A DNA stretch of 64,000 bases from Paenibacillus azoreducens (GCF_021654775.1 NZ_AP025343.1:1579501-1643500); one strand, 5' to 3'; counted from the first letter of the stretch, positions 1 to 8,171 are shown. The notes: generated by a model from the letters alone, not told the origin. Numbers and translations: made by a program.

Positions 1-464
1 TTGGATCGGAATTCCCGGGAGCGCACGCCCTGCTCAAATAATTTTCTGACCAAAGGATGCATCTCGGTAAAAAATCGCGCGATTCGGTGCTTCACCTGAT
101 CAGCGTTCACGGGACTTTGAAGATAAAGCGTGATAAAAGGGCATGCTCCCTGGCAATCCCGCTCAGCGACGCCGGTTATCAGCCGGTCCAAAAAGGCAAA
201 AATGCGTTCCTCGACAGTCAGCTGATCCTGGCCCAGCAGTTGAAAAAGGATGGACTCATAAGAGGCGATCCAGAATTCGACGACAGAGAGCAGCAGTTCC
301 TCCTTGCTTTTGAAATGATAATAAATATTTGATTTCGATACCTGGCTTTCCCGCATTACATCATCCATGCTGGTATAGCCGTAACCCCTGCTGAGAAACA
401 GACGGGCCGCCACTTCAGTGACATGTTCCCGGTTGGATGCCGTAAAATTAGTTTTGTTTTTCAT
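1..464 (-). CDS. TetR/AcrR family transcriptional regulator (partial, runs off left edge)
   Basis: About 154 residues are visible, read leftward from the ATG at 464; no stop is reached before the edge. The N-terminus (MKNKTNFTASNREH) leads into a TetR helix-turn-helix: ARLFLSRGYGYTSMDDV, then a recognition region with SKSNIYYHFKSKEELL, the most conserved TetR signature. The rest is the start of the helical ligand-binding domain. Such proteins repress a nearby gene until a small molecule binds; the ligand cannot be told. The gene sits directly behind a near-consensus promoter whose -10 overlaps an imperfect palindrome, which suggests autoregulation. No Shine-Dalgarno sequence precedes the ATG, and the predicted transcript start lies almost on it, so the mRNA may be leaderless. 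The C-terminus is outside the window. Confidence 0.9.
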   Translation of the reverse strand, partial: MKNKTNFTASNREHVTEVAARLFLSRGYGYTSMDDVMRESQVSKSNIYYHFKSKEELLLSVVEFWIASYESILFQLLGQDQLTVEERIFAFLDRLITGVAERDCQGACPFITLYLQSPVNADQVKHRIARFFTEMHPLVRKLFEQGVRSREFRS

Positions 465-467
465 AAC

Positions 468-485
468 TAGAACTATATAGTACTA
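468..485. promoter_or_regulatory. Imperfect 18-bp palindrome, likely TetR operator
   Basis: TAGAACTATATAGTACTA is symmetric except for one mismatched pair. It covers the -10 of the tetR promoter, a typical position for autorepression. Confidence 0.55.
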
Positions 486-500
486 CAATGTAATTGTCAA
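472..500 (-). promoter_or_regulatory. Promoter of the left-edge tetR gene
   Basis: On the minus strand the -35 is TTGACA (495-500) and the -10 is TATAGT (472-477) with a 17-bp spacer. The expected start point is about 7 bases after the -10, next to the ATG at 464. Confidence 0.75.
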
Positions 501-651
501 ATCGGAAAGTCATTCCCGCCAGGGGAGCTGCTGCGACAAATAAGATCCATAGAGCGATTCCTCTCACATTTGAAAACGGAAAGATATACTTTTGAAAAGG
601 CTGAGAGATCTGAAAAACTGCCGAAAGTAAAAGCAGCCCGGATGCTTACCG

Positions 652-1251
652 CTACCGCGGCGCTTCCTGGCTGCTTGCCCCAATGACTCCGTATTGGATG
701 AAACGAACGATTTCTTTGCGGAATTGCTCCGATTTTCCGTCTTCCCGCCCCAGCTTCATGCGGTCATAATGCAGAATGGACCAGATGCTGGCCGTGACTC
801 CTAGTTCAAACAGGAAGATATCCGCGACCGGGTTCATCGCGCCGGCTTCAATCCGCTTCTGCATTTCCTGTACTTCGGGGCTTTTACGGTATACGGACTG
901 GTCAAAGTAATCCGACAGCTCCGGATGATGCAGTGATTCGGTAAACAGAATGTTGAACTGTTCCAGGTTATTTTGGATGGTCGTAATCAACCGGTTTATG
1001 TAATATTCAATCAATTCGTCATTGCTGTGTTTAGTGAAGTCGGCCGCAGCTTTCGGTTCTGCCGCAAAGTCGATCACGACGCTGGCTTCGAGCAACTCTT
1101 TTTTGCTGCCGAAATATTTGTACATTGCGGCTTCCGATATGCCGCAAGCTTTGGCGATTGCGCTGGTTTTCGCCGCCGTATACCCTTCCCGTGAAAACAA
1201 CGCTCTTGCTTCCTCGATAATCCGTTGTTTCGTTAATTCCCCTTTGTTCAT
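652..1251 (-). CDS. TetR/AcrR family transcriptional regulator
   Basis: A 199-residue protein of normal TetR length. The N-terminal helix-turn-helix is clear: TKQRIIEEARALFSREGYTAAKTSAIAK, then ISEAAMYKYFGSKKELLE. The remaining 140 residues form the variable ligand/dimerisation domain. An AAAGGAGA ribosome binding site lies 9 bases before the ATG. It is the second gene after a short-chain dehydrogenase on the same strand, with an 89-bp gap holding a perfect 12-bp hairpin. The promoter of the dehydrogenase carries a 14-bp palindrome, so this regulator probably controls the dehydrogenase and itself. The inducer is unknown; members of this type often sense lipophilic compounds or acyl-CoAs, but the sequence does not show which. 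Confidence 0.9.
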   Translation of the reverse strand: MNKGELTKQRIIEEARALFSREGYTAAKTSAIAKACGISEAAMYKYFGSKKELLEASVVIDFAAEPKAAADFTKHSNDELIEYYINRLITTIQNNLEQFNILFTESLHHPELSDYFDQSVYRKSPEVQEMQKRIEAGAMNPVADIFLFELGVTASIWSILHYDRMKLGREDGKSEQFRKEIVRFIQYGVIGASSQEAPR

Positions 1252-1277
1252 GTCTACGTTCTCCTTTATGAATGCAA

Positions 1278-1305
1278 TAGAAGACCAGCAAAGGCTGGTC
1301 TTCTA
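1278..1305 (-). terminator. Perfect 12-bp hairpin between the dehydrogenase and tetR
   Basis: Arms TAGAAGACCAGC and GCTGGTCTTCTA enclose the loop AAAG. There is no clear U-tail on either side, so it could be a leaky terminator or an mRNA-processing hairpin that lowers tetR expression relative to the upstream gene. Confidence 0.5.
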
Positions 1306-1340
1306 ACTTTAAGGATTTTGCCAAAATTATTATAACAGGA

Positions 1341-2090
1341 TTATTTGAAAGAAGCGAAACCTTGGTCGACCATGACAATACTGCCGTTGATCGCATCTGC
1401 CTCATCGAGGGATACCAGATAGACGGAGTTTGCGACCGATTCCGGCTTGGTCAGCTCGCCGCCCATTACTTTGGCTTTCATGGTGCTCAGCATGCCTGAT
1501 GCTTTGTATCCCGCGATAATCGGCGTATCCACCGCTCCCGGCGCGACGGCAACCACGCGGATGCCATAAGGGGAAAGCTCAAGAGCCGCGGATTTGGTCA
1601 TCATGTTCACGGCGCCTTTGGCCGCATGATAAGCGAATGTTCCCGGGGAAGCCAACACGCCAAAGACTGAGGATGTATTAATGATAACGCCTTTAATGCC
1701 CAGCTCTTTCATTTTGCGGCCGGCATAAATGATGCCGTAAGTAACGCCATGCTGATTCACGCCGATCGTTTTATGGTATTTCTCCAGATCCAGATCCATT
1801 ACGGGCGTTTGCAGGCCGATCCCGGCATTGTTGAACATGACGTCGATGCGGCCATAGGTTTCAACCGCTTGATTGACCAGCGCTTCGACCTGCTCGGGCT
1901 TGGATACGTCCGTTTGTACGAAAATGGCTTCTCCGCCGGCTTTTTTGATAAGATCTACCGTTTCTTGACCTCCGGCTTCATTGAAGTCGGCAACGACAAC
2001 CCGGTCTCCTTTGGAAGCAAACTTTAAGCAGGTTTCCCTGCCGATTCCGCTGGCTCCGCCTGTAATGACTGCGACTCTTTGCGTGGACAT
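1341..2090 (-). CDS. Short-chain dehydrogenase/reductase (SDR) family oxidoreductase
   Basis: A 249-residue classical SDR, expected to be a cytoplasmic NAD(P)-dependent dehydrogenase. The cofactor motif TGGASGIG is at residues 10-17, NNAG at 87-90, and the catalytic residues are N112, S141, Y154 and K158 (YHAAK). An acidic residue after the second beta strand (VVVADF) suggests NAD(H) preference. The start at 2090 is chosen because GAGGAGG lies 9 bases upstream; a longer reading frame would run through the promoter. It is the first gene of a unit with the downstream tetR. The substrate cannot be deduced. TetR-controlled SDRs often act in lipid, steroid or xenobiotic metabolism, which is only an inference here. 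Confidence 0.92.
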   Translation of the reverse strand: MSTQRVAVITGGASGIGRETCLKFASKGDRVVVADFNEAGGQETVDLIKKAGGEAIFVQTDVSKPEQVEALVNQAVETYGRIDVMFNNAGIGLQTPVMDLDLEKYHKTIGVNQHGVTYGIIYAGRKMKELGIKGVIINTSSVFGVLASPGTFAYHAAKGAVNMMTKSAALELSPYGIRVVAVAPGAVDTPIIAGYKASGMLSTMKAKVMGGELTKPESVANSVYLVSLDEADAINGSIVMVDQGFASFK

Positions 2091-2130
2091 AGAAGAAATC
2101 CTCCTCGACATTATATTGAAAAAAACCAAA

Positions 2131-2144
2131 AGTAAGTACTTACT
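2131..2144. promoter_or_regulatory. Perfect 14-bp palindromic operator, candidate TetR site
   Basis: AGTAAGTACTTACT is a perfect palindrome just downstream of the -10 of the dehydrogenase promoter. This shape and position are typical of TetR/AcrR operators; the likely binder is the regulator at 652-1251. Confidence 0.65.
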
Positions 2145-2150
2145 AACCTG

Positions 2151-2179
2151 ATTATGCTCCTCTACAATCATAATGTCAA
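2151..2179 (-). promoter_or_regulatory. Sigma-A-type promoter of the SDR-tetR unit
   Basis: On the minus strand TTGACA (2174-2179), a 17-bp spacer and CATAAT (2151-2156). The palindromic operator lies about 6 bp downstream, over the expected start point. Confidence 0.7.
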
Positions 2180-2211
2180 CAGCGATTCAATGATTATTAT
2201 CATAGCGCCAC

Positions 2212-2257
2212 AAAAAAATAACCCTGCTCATCTGCATGGGGCGCAGAAGAAGCAGGG
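2212..2257 (-). terminator. Rho-independent terminator of greA
   Basis: On the minus strand CCCTGCT/AGCAGGG arms are followed by TTATTTTTTT. It lies about 80 bp beyond the greA stop. Confidence 0.7.
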
Positions 2258-2339
2258 AGTGCTTTGAAAAGTTCGGTTTTTCTTAGTCTTTCTTGTTTGG
2301 CTTTAGGGTTTGGAGTCATTATTCTTAGCTTGTGGGTAC

Positions 2340-2819
2340 TTAGCTTGTGCGTATTTCGAGTACTTCGTACTGGATAACTCCCATCGGAGCGGAGACGCTG
2401 ATGACATCGCCGACGGTTTTGCCGATCAGCTCTTTCCCGAGCGGACTTTCATAAGAGATCTTATTATTTTGCACATCGGCTTCCGCCGGGCTGACAACCC
2501 GGTATTCCACGATTTCTTTGAACTCCATGTCATTCAATTTGACAAAGGATCCAACGCCGATGGCTGAAGAATCGGTGCTTTTGACGACCCGTGCTTTGGT
2601 CAGCATTCTCTCCAACTGAAGAATCCGCGTCTCCATAAAGGATTGGTCGTCTTTAGCGGAATGGTATTCGCTGTTTTCCTTCAGGTCGCCGTAACTGATC
2701 GCCACTTTGAGACGTTCAGCCAGCTCCTTGCGTTTGACGGTTTTCAGTTCCTCAAGCTCTGCTTTGAGCTCCTCCAGCCCTTCCGGGGTTAAAATGAGTT
2801 CTTCATTTTCATTGGACAT
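2340..2819 (-). CDS. greA: Transcription elongation factor GreA family protein
   Basis: A 159-residue protein of the usual GreA length. It stimulates the RNA cleavage activity of backtracked RNA polymerase by inserting its coiled coil into the secondary channel. Residues 1-75 form the N-terminal coiled coil (LTPEGLEELKAELEELK), with the acidic tip region GDLKENSEYHSAKDDQ. The C-terminal FKBP-like domain follows (VGSFVKLNDMEF, SPLGKELIGKTVGDVI). The start at 2819 has GAGGTG upstream; an in-frame extension of 26 codons upstream lacks a good site. It is monocistronic with its own terminator. Genomes of this group often carry more than one GreA-like protein, so this may be a paralogue rather than the housekeeping copy. 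Confidence 0.93.
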   Translation of the reverse strand: MSNENEELILTPEGLEELKAELEELKTVKRKELAERLKVAISYGDLKENSEYHSAKDDQSFMETRILQLERMLTKARVVKSTDSSAIGVGSFVKLNDMEFKEIVEYRVVSPAEADVQNNKISYESPLGKELIGKTVGDVISVSAPMGVIQYEVLEIRTS

Positions 2820-2995
2820 ATCGCAACACCTCTTTCCTAAATTGTACACGAAATCCGGGCAAAAGCGAAAGACGCGGGAAATTTTCGTTATGAACAAACT
2901 TCCCCTGTCGTCATGACCAGCCGTCCATGTATACTGTGTCGTACAAAAAGATGATGCAAAATCCCGATATCTTTAAGGAGGAATGCCTTCTGCAA

Positions 2996-3172
2996 ATGAT
3001 GTTCAAGTACAACTGGGCTGTCCGTGAGGATTGGTTTAAGCGGTGCGAAGAAATCAGCGAGTCCGAGCTTCTTGAAAAAACGCGCCGGCGGAGTCGGAGG
3101 AATCCTGTATACACTCTTTCACATTGTAGATGTGGAGTGAAGCTGGAACCGATCCTCTTTATGCTATACTGA
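2996..3172 (+). pseudogene. DinB-like protein, frameshifted remnant
   Basis: AAGGAGG (2975-2981) precedes an ATG at 2996, which begins MMFKYNWAVREDWFKRCEE, typical of the N-terminus of small DinB/YfiT-like proteins. Near 3084-3087 the frame shifts: the +1 frame continues GGVGGILYTLFHIVDVE, the expected DinB sequence with its metal-binding His, then meets TGA at 3138 where a Tyr codon is expected, followed by SW. No full-length frame exists; intact relatives have about 150-170 residues. It is read as a decayed gene. A single sequencing error would explain the frameshift but not also the stop. Confidence 0.65.
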
Positions 3173-3222
3173 TCCTGAGAAGTTTTAACGCACATGAACT
3201 GACAGTTCAAAATGATTCATAG

Positions 3223-3354
3223 TCCCAAACTCGTGAGCTTGGACCCTCTCAATATCTTTTACTGAGCGAGCTGGAAAAATTCAGCCCGGCGGCAATCCAT
3301 GCTCTTGTTCGGGATTTCCTCGCAAAGAATGAGACTCGCAAGCCGTGTTTTTAA
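3223..3354 (+). pseudogene. Short open stretch, possible C-terminal gene relic
   Basis: A 43-codon stretch without a start codon reads ELGPSQYLLLSELEKF and then an amphipathic helix, ending at TAA 3352. It looks protein-like but is not recognised. It may be the tail of the decayed gene upstream or of another lost gene. Low certainty. Confidence 0.25.
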
Positions 3355-3384
3355 CGCGATTTGGATGCAGGGAGGATCAGATAC

Positions 3385-4419
3385 ATGTTGGATACATTAA
3401 AATATCCCATTATACAAGCGCCCATGGCGGGAGGCATCTCGACACCCGCACTTGCTGCAGCCGTTTCTGACGCCGGCGGGCTGGGGTTTTTGGCTGGCGG
3501 GTATAAAACGGCCGAAGGTTTGGCCGAAGATATTCAAAAGGTGCGCCAATTAACCTCTTCCAGGTTTGGAGTGAACATTTTTGTGCCTGGTCCTTCTGAC
3601 GCGGATGAGGATGCCATCGCTGCCTACCGCTTAAAACTCGAAAGGGAAGCGGAATGTTTGGGGACGGTGTTGGGAAATCCTAGCGCGGATGACGATGAGT
3701 GGAACCGTAAACTGAACCTGGTGAAGGCGGAGCGGGTTCCTTTCGTGAGCTTTACTTTTGGTTGCCCGTCCAAGGGAATCATTCAAGAGCTGCAGGCGAA
3801 TGGAAGCTTTGTTATCGTGACGGTTACCTGTGTGGAGGAAGCCAAAATGGCTGCTGATGCCGGTGCGGATGCCTTATGCTTGCAGGGGATTGAAGCAGGA
3901 GGTCATCGAGGCACGTTTTCGAACGGTACGGATTTGCAGGAAGAGTATGGATTACTGGTTCTTTTGCGGCTGGTTAAACAGGAACTCGGAATTCCTCTTA
4001 TAGCTGCGGGCGGCATTATGGACGGGCGGGCCATAGCGGCGGTTATCGCTGCGGGGGCCTGTGCGGCACAGCTCGGTACCGCTTTTCTTCTTTGCCCGGA
4101 AAGCGGGACGAACCCGGTTTATCGGGAAGCTCTGGCCAGCCCGCGTTTTACTTCAACCCGCATAACGCGTGCTTTTACAGGCCGGCGTGCACGGGGTCTG
4201 GTGAATGATTTCATGGAAGCCTACGACAAGGAGGCTCCGGCGGCATATCCCCAGCTGCATCACATGACGCAAGGGCTGCGGAAGACTGCAGCGCAAAACG
4301 GCAATCCCGAATACATGTCGTTATGGGCCGGCCAGGGGTACCGGCTTGCTCAGCCGCTGCCTGCTGGAGAGTTAATTCGTAATTTGACAGCTCAGTTGCT
4401 TGAACAAAACCGTGAATGA
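3385..4419 (+). CDS. Nitronate monooxygenase (2-nitropropane dioxygenase family)
   Basis: A 344-residue TIM-barrel flavoprotein that oxidises alkyl nitronates to carbonyl compounds and nitrite, using FMN and O2. The N-terminus YPIIQAPMAGGISTPALAAAVSDAGGLG is the family signature. GIEAGGHRGT (residues about 167-176) holds the conserved catalytic His, and AAGGIMDGRAIAAVIAAGACAAQLGTAFL forms the FMN phosphate site. GGGAGG lies 9 bases before the ATG at 3385; an in-frame TTG at 3361 overlaps that site and is less likely. It is monocistronic, with a terminator 2 bases beyond the stop. The closely related enoyl-ACP reductase FabK has a similar fold, but the EAGGHRG segment and lack of a fab context favour the nitronate enzyme. 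Confidence 0.88.
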   Translation: MLDTLKYPIIQAPMAGGISTPALAAAVSDAGGLGFLAGGYKTAEGLAEDIQKVRQLTSSRFGVNIFVPGPSDADEDAIAAYRLKLEREAECLGTVLGNPSADDDEWNRKLNLVKAERVPFVSFTFGCPSKGIIQELQANGSFVIVTVTCVEEAKMAADAGADALCLQGIEAGGHRGTFSNGTDLQEEYGLLVLLRLVKQELGIPLIAAGGIMDGRAIAAVIAAGACAAQLGTAFLLCPESGTNPVYREALASPRFTSTRITRAFTGRRARGLVNDFMEAYDKEAPAAYPQLHHMTQGLRKTAAQNGNPEYMSLWAGQGYRLAQPLPAGELIRNLTAQLLEQNRE

Positions 4420-4420
4420 G

Positions 4421-4447
4421 AGAACCGCCTTCCTAGGGGTTCTTTTT
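4421..4447 (+). terminator. Rho-independent terminator
   Basis: Arms AGAACC and GGTTCT, then a run of T, immediately after the nitronate monooxygenase stop. Confidence 0.7.
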
Positions 4448-4645
4448 GCTTCCGGCGAATCTCAGTGAATCTGCGTTTCTGTAGAGACACAAGGTTTTTA
4501 CTGGATATAAGGCCGTTCGCCTGCTACGGAAGTTTTTCAATAAGGCGTTTTTTCTGAACTACCAGTAGAAATCACCGGAAGAATCAGGTTATGATAGAAA
4601 GAAACGATCTAAAGATCAGACGAAAATGGAAGGCATAAGGGATTG

Positions 4646-5227
4646 ATGATAAAAAATGTGCTGGTGACGGGTTACCGCGCGCATGAGCTGAATATTTTCG
4701 GCCAGAAGCATCCGGGAATCCCCTATATCCAGAAAGCGATTACCGCTAAGCTGGTGCAGCTCGCCGAAGAGGGGCTGGAGTGGGTTATTTCACCGGGGCA
4801 GTACGGGGTGGATTTATGGGCCTGCGAAGCGGCGATTGCCCTCAAGGAACAATACCCTCATCTTAAAATTGCCATAATAACGGCTTTTGCGCACCCCGAA
4901 GAGAATTGGAAAGAGGACAAGAAGGAGTACTACGGGCGGATTTTGCAAGGGATCGATTTTTACGAAACCGTCAGCCGCCAGCCTTACAGCGGCCCATGGC
5001 AGTTCAAGGCCCGGGATGACCTGCTGTTTCGCAAAACGGACGGCATCATTCTTGTTTATGACGAAGAGACGGGAGCGGGCAGCAGCGCCAGATTTTATAA
5101 GGAAAGAGCTCTAAAAATGCAGCAGGAGGCAGGATACGGCTTCCTCAGCATCAGCACTGAGGATATCCAAAGTCTGGCGGATGAGGACGCTTCGAGCTTA
5201 AGCGGCGAAGGAATGGATATCGGATAA
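4646..5227 (+). CDS. SLOG-domain protein of the YpsA/DUF1273 family
   Basis: A 193-residue cytoplasmic protein resembling Bacillus YpsA. VLVTGYRAHELNIF at the N-terminus and EWVISPGQYGVDLWACEAA (about residues 45-65) are the Rossmann-like SLOG signatures, which bind nucleotide-type ligands. YpsA proteins have been linked to cell division and stress in Firmicutes, but the molecular function is open. PWQFKARDDLLFRKTDGIILVYDEETGAGSSARF is the second conserved block. ATG at 4646 is preferred over the TTG immediately before it, though the upstream AAGG motifs give no clear choice. The gene is followed 36 bp later by an oxidoreductase and may be co-transcribed with it. Confidence 0.85.
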   Translation: MIKNVLVTGYRAHELNIFGQKHPGIPYIQKAITAKLVQLAEEGLEWVISPGQYGVDLWACEAAIALKEQYPHLKIAIITAFAHPEENWKEDKKEYYGRILQGIDFYETVSRQPYSGPWQFKARDDLLFRKTDGIILVYDEETGAGSSARFYKERALKMQQEAGYGFLSISTEDIQSLADEDASSLSGEGMDIG

Positions 5228-5263
5228 TAATTGCAGCGACAATTCATGAAAGGGATGATAGGA

Positions 5264-6250
5264 TTGATCCGATTCGGAACCATTGGTACCAACTGGATTA
5301 CGGAACGTTTTTTACTTGCGGCCGGGGAGAACGATGATTTCGAATTGACCGCGGTGTACTCCCGAACGGAAGAAAAGGGCCGGGAGTTTGCGGCGCAATT
5401 TGGAGAGGCGAAGGTCTATACGGATCTAATGGCCATGGCTGCCAGCGATGACATTGATGCGGTTTACATCGCGAGCCCGAATGCTTTTCACGCCGAGCAG
5501 GCGATCATTTGCATGAACCATGGCAAACATGTGCTGTGCGAGAAGCCGCTTGCTTCCAACAGCAGCGAGGTGCGGAGAATGATCGCTGCGGCGAAGGAAA
5601 ACAACGTGGTGCTGATGGAAGCGATGAAATCAACGCTGATGCCCAATTTTAGAGTCATGAAAGATAATCTTTATAAAATCGGCCAGGTACGGCGTTATTT
5701 TGCCGGCTACTGCCAATATTCCTCGCGTTATGACGCATTTAAGCAGGGGACGGTGCTGAACGCGTTTAATCCGGAATTTTCAAATGGCGCTTTAATGGAT
5801 TTGGGGATTTATTGCATTTATCCGATGGTGTCGCTGTTTGGAAAGCCGGAATCGGTGAAAGCCACCAGTGTCATGCTCTCAACGGGAGTGGACGGAGAAG
5901 GCAGTATCATTATGGGTTATCCGGATATGGATGGCGTGGTGATGTACTCCAAAATTACGGATTCCTTTCTCCCGGCGGAAATTCAGGGGGAAAACGGCAC
6001 GATGGTCATTGACCGGATCAACCAGCCGTACGATGTGAAAATTCAATACCGGGACGGCAGCGTGGAAAACTTGACCCAGCAGCAAATCCATGAATCGATG
6101 TATTACGAGCTGGAGGAGTTTATCCGCATCATCTGCCGCGGCAGAAGCACAAGCAAAATCAATTCCCATGAAACTTCGCTGGCGGTGGCGGAGATCATGG
6201 AGGAGGCTAGAAAACAAATCGGTTTAAAATACGCGGCGGATGAATGGTAA
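5264..6250 (+). CDS. Gfo/Idh/MocA family oxidoreductase
   Basis: A 328-residue NAD(P)-dependent oxidoreductase, probably acting on a sugar or cyclitol. The dinucleotide fold begins IRFGTIGTNWITERF. AVYIASPNAFHAEQAI and HGKHVLCEKPLASN contain the family EKP motif with the Lys expected to take part in catalysis. The C-terminal alpha/beta domain follows (FSNGALMDLGIYCIYPMVSLFG). The start is taken as TTG 5264 because AAAGGGA lies 8 bases upstream and relatives begin MIRFG; ATG 5246 and ATG 5255 are in-frame alternatives. It overlaps the next small gene by one base (TAATG), so the two are translationally coupled. The substrate is unknown. Confidence 0.87.
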   Translation: MIRFGTIGTNWITERFLLAAGENDDFELTAVYSRTEEKGREFAAQFGEAKVYTDLMAMAASDDIDAVYIASPNAFHAEQAIICMNHGKHVLCEKPLASNSSEVRRMIAAAKENNVVLMEAMKSTLMPNFRVMKDNLYKIGQVRRYFAGYCQYSSRYDAFKQGTVLNAFNPEFSNGALMDLGIYCIYPMVSLFGKPESVKATSVMLSTGVDGEGSIIMGYPDMDGVVMYSKITDSFLPAEIQGENGTMVIDRINQPYDVKIQYRDGSVENLTQQQIHESMYYELEEFIRIICRGRSTSKINSHETSLAVAEIMEEARKQIGLKYAADEW

Positions 6251-6774
6251 TGTTTGATCCGACCATTTTTGATAATTTGAAGGTTGCTTTTGAAAATCAG
6301 CTGTACGATCTCGATAATCTTGACGGTTTGATCCGGATTACGGGCCGCACCGACCGGCTGGAAATGTCCGTCATGTCGCGGGAGTTTGCCATTCGGTTCG
6401 AATTAGCCGCTGCGCCGGGGATTTTTGCCGAAATCAGACTGGAAGCCTCCCTTGCGGATTTGGCAGCCGAAATATTGGAACTAAAAGGCGAAAGTCCGGG
6501 GTGCGCACTGCGGATCGGCTTCGGGATGACGGGAGTCCGGGCAGAAACGGACTGCGAGAAGATCGGGCAAATTTTGCAGGAGATTTGGCCGGGAATTCCG
6601 CTTGTGCAAACGCTCAGCCGGGTCTATGGACAGGCTTCGGATGTATACGATAATGCAGCGGAGCTCCGATTCGGACGGAAAATCAATGAGGAGCAAATGC
6701 AAGATATTTCAGAACTGATCACGCATGCACTGCGGACTTTGGAGGAATTGACCATAAATCTGCATCAGCCATAA
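6250..6774 (+). CDS. Conserved hypothetical protein coupled to the Gfo/Idh/MocA gene
   Basis: A 174-residue soluble protein that I cannot assign to a family. The ATG overlaps the stop of the upstream oxidoreductase (TAATG); another ATG lies 6 bases earlier in the same frame. The sequence begins MFDPTIFDNLKVAFENQLYDLDN, has alternating strands and helices, few Cys, no signal peptide and no membrane segment. The C-terminal third (INEEQMQDISELITHALRTLEELTINL) is probably a long amphipathic helix. The overlap suggests a matched amount with the oxidoreductase or a joint role. A terminator follows after 7 bases. Confidence 0.75.
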   Translation: MFDPTIFDNLKVAFENQLYDLDNLDGLIRITGRTDRLEMSVMSREFAIRFELAAAPGIFAEIRLEASLADLAAEILELKGESPGCALRIGFGMTGVRAETDCEKIGQILQEIWPGIPLVQTLSRVYGQASDVYDNAAELRFGRKINEEQMQDISELITHALRTLEELTINLHQP

Positions 6775-6781
6775 TCAAACG

Positions 6782-6805
6782 GGAAGGGGAGACCCTTCCT
6801 TTTTT
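6782..6805 (+). terminator. Rho-independent terminator
   Basis: GGAAGGG, loop GAGA, CCCTTCC, then six T. It ends the ypsA-like/oxidoreductase unit. Confidence 0.85.
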
Positions 6806-7052
6806 GCTTTTAGTCGTAATTTTTCTGCAGTATAAATTGTTTTTTGCTGGGAGTTTTGCTGAAAATCGCGATTTCCGGATTATCACCTGATTCTATCCGC
6901 TTCAGCCTGTTTAATGGAGGTTATGGCCTTCTCTTTACGCTCAAGGTGTCCCGATTTGCATGTTATACATATCCTAGCCCAGGGTCGGTCCCATTTTAAA
7001 AATCCTTGTTTTATGCTTGCAAACACGAAAATTTAGCGGATGGAGGCGTGTA

Positions 7053-8171
7053 ATGAGGACCATGAACGAAGACGCGTTTTTCCAGGAAATATACAGAACA
7101 ACTCCCTTGGGTATCGCGATGCTTTCGCTTGAAGGAGACTTGGTGAAGGTAAACCCGGCCTTCTGCCTCATTATGGGGTACTCGGAGAGCGAACTGCTGC
7201 GGACAAGCTGCCGGGATCTTATTCATCCGGAGGATCGGGAGCGTTATCTTATCTCTCTAGAGAAACTAAGAAGCAGGCCGGCCAAAGAAATGTTTGAGAC
7301 GGAATTACGGTATATTCAAAAAAGCCAAAAGGTCGTTTGGGCATCGGTATGCACATCAATGATGGCAGATACCGAAGGGAACCGGCAAGGTTATCTCATC
7401 CAGATCAACGACATTACCAAAAGCAAACGGGCCGAACTGAAGCTGCAGGAATCCGCGGAAAGCAACAACAAGGCGAAAAGCGAATTTTTAGCGATGTTAA
7501 GCCATGAGATCCGGACTCCGATGAACGGCATTATCGCCATGGCGGATTTGCTTGAAAGCGCTACGGAGCTCGATGAAGAGCAAAGCGAATACATAAAAAT
7601 CATCAGGCAAAGCGGCCAGACGATGCTGGCGATCATCAATGATATTTTGGATTTCTCCAAAGCGGAGTCCGGAAAAACCGAGCTGCAGGAGGATCTGTTC
7701 GACGTCAGAAAATGCGTGGAAGAGACCTTTGATGTTCTGTCGGCCAAAGCTTATGAGAAAAAGCTGGATCTGACCTTCCAAATCCGGGAAGACGTTCCGG
7801 AGATGATGGTCGGGGATGCCAAACGTTTGAAGCAGATTTTGATGAATCTCGTCGGAAATGCGGTGAAGTTCACCCCGTCGGGAAGTATTGCGGTTGATGT
7901 GAAGAAACTGGCTCAGGATACGCGGACAATGACTCTGGAATTCAAAATCAGGGATACGGGAGTCGGCATTCCCGAAGGGATGGCCGATTATATTTTCGAA
8001 CCTTTTTCGCAGGTTAATAATTGTATGACCGGAAATCATGAGGGCACCGGCTTGGGGCTGGCCATTACGAAAAAATTGGTCGGGCTGATGGGCGGGAAGA
8101 TCTGGGTGGAACCTAATGAAGGTGTGGGATCGACCTTTGTATTTACTGCAGTTTTAGCTAAGGGAAAATAG
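7053..8171 (+). CDS. PAS-domain sensor histidine kinase
   Basis: A 372-residue kinase without membrane segments, so it is expected to sense a cytoplasmic or membrane-diffusible signal. Residues 8-130 form a PAS domain plus PAC motif (FFQEIYRTTPLGIAML, GYLIQINDITKSKRAE). The HisKA domain carries SHEIRTPMNG with phospho-accepting H151. The ATPase domain has the N box (LMNLVGNAVKF), G1 (DTGVGIPEG), F box (IFEPFSQ) and G2 (GTGLGLAI). The protein ends after the ATPase domain; hybrid kinases of this group usually continue into a receiver, which is missing here. GGAGG lies 6 bases before the ATG. No response regulator gene is adjacent, so it is an orphan kinase. Confidence 0.92.
   Translation: MRTMNEDAFFQEIYRTTPLGIAMLSLEGDLVKVNPAFCLIMGYSESELLRTSCRDLIHPEDRERYLISLEKLRSRPAKEMFETELRYIQKSQKVVWASVCTSMMADTEGNRQGYLIQINDITKSKRAELKLQESAESNNKAKSEFLAMLSHEIRTPMNGIIAMADLLESATELDEEQSEYIKIIRQSGQTMLAIINDILDFSKAESGKTELQEDLFDVRKCVEETFDVLSAKAYEKKLDLTFQIREDVPEMMVGDAKRLKQILMNLVGNAVKFTPSGSIAVDVKKLAQDTRTMTLEFKIRDTGVGIPEGMADYIFEPFSQVNNCMTGNHEGTGLGLAITKKLVGLMGGKIWVEPNEGVGSTFVFTAVLAKGK

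Noticed and set aside
3361-3384. TTG start extending the nitronate monooxygenase by eight residues
   Set aside because: It overlaps the GGGAGG site that serves the ATG at 3385, and the family begins at the shorter N-terminus.
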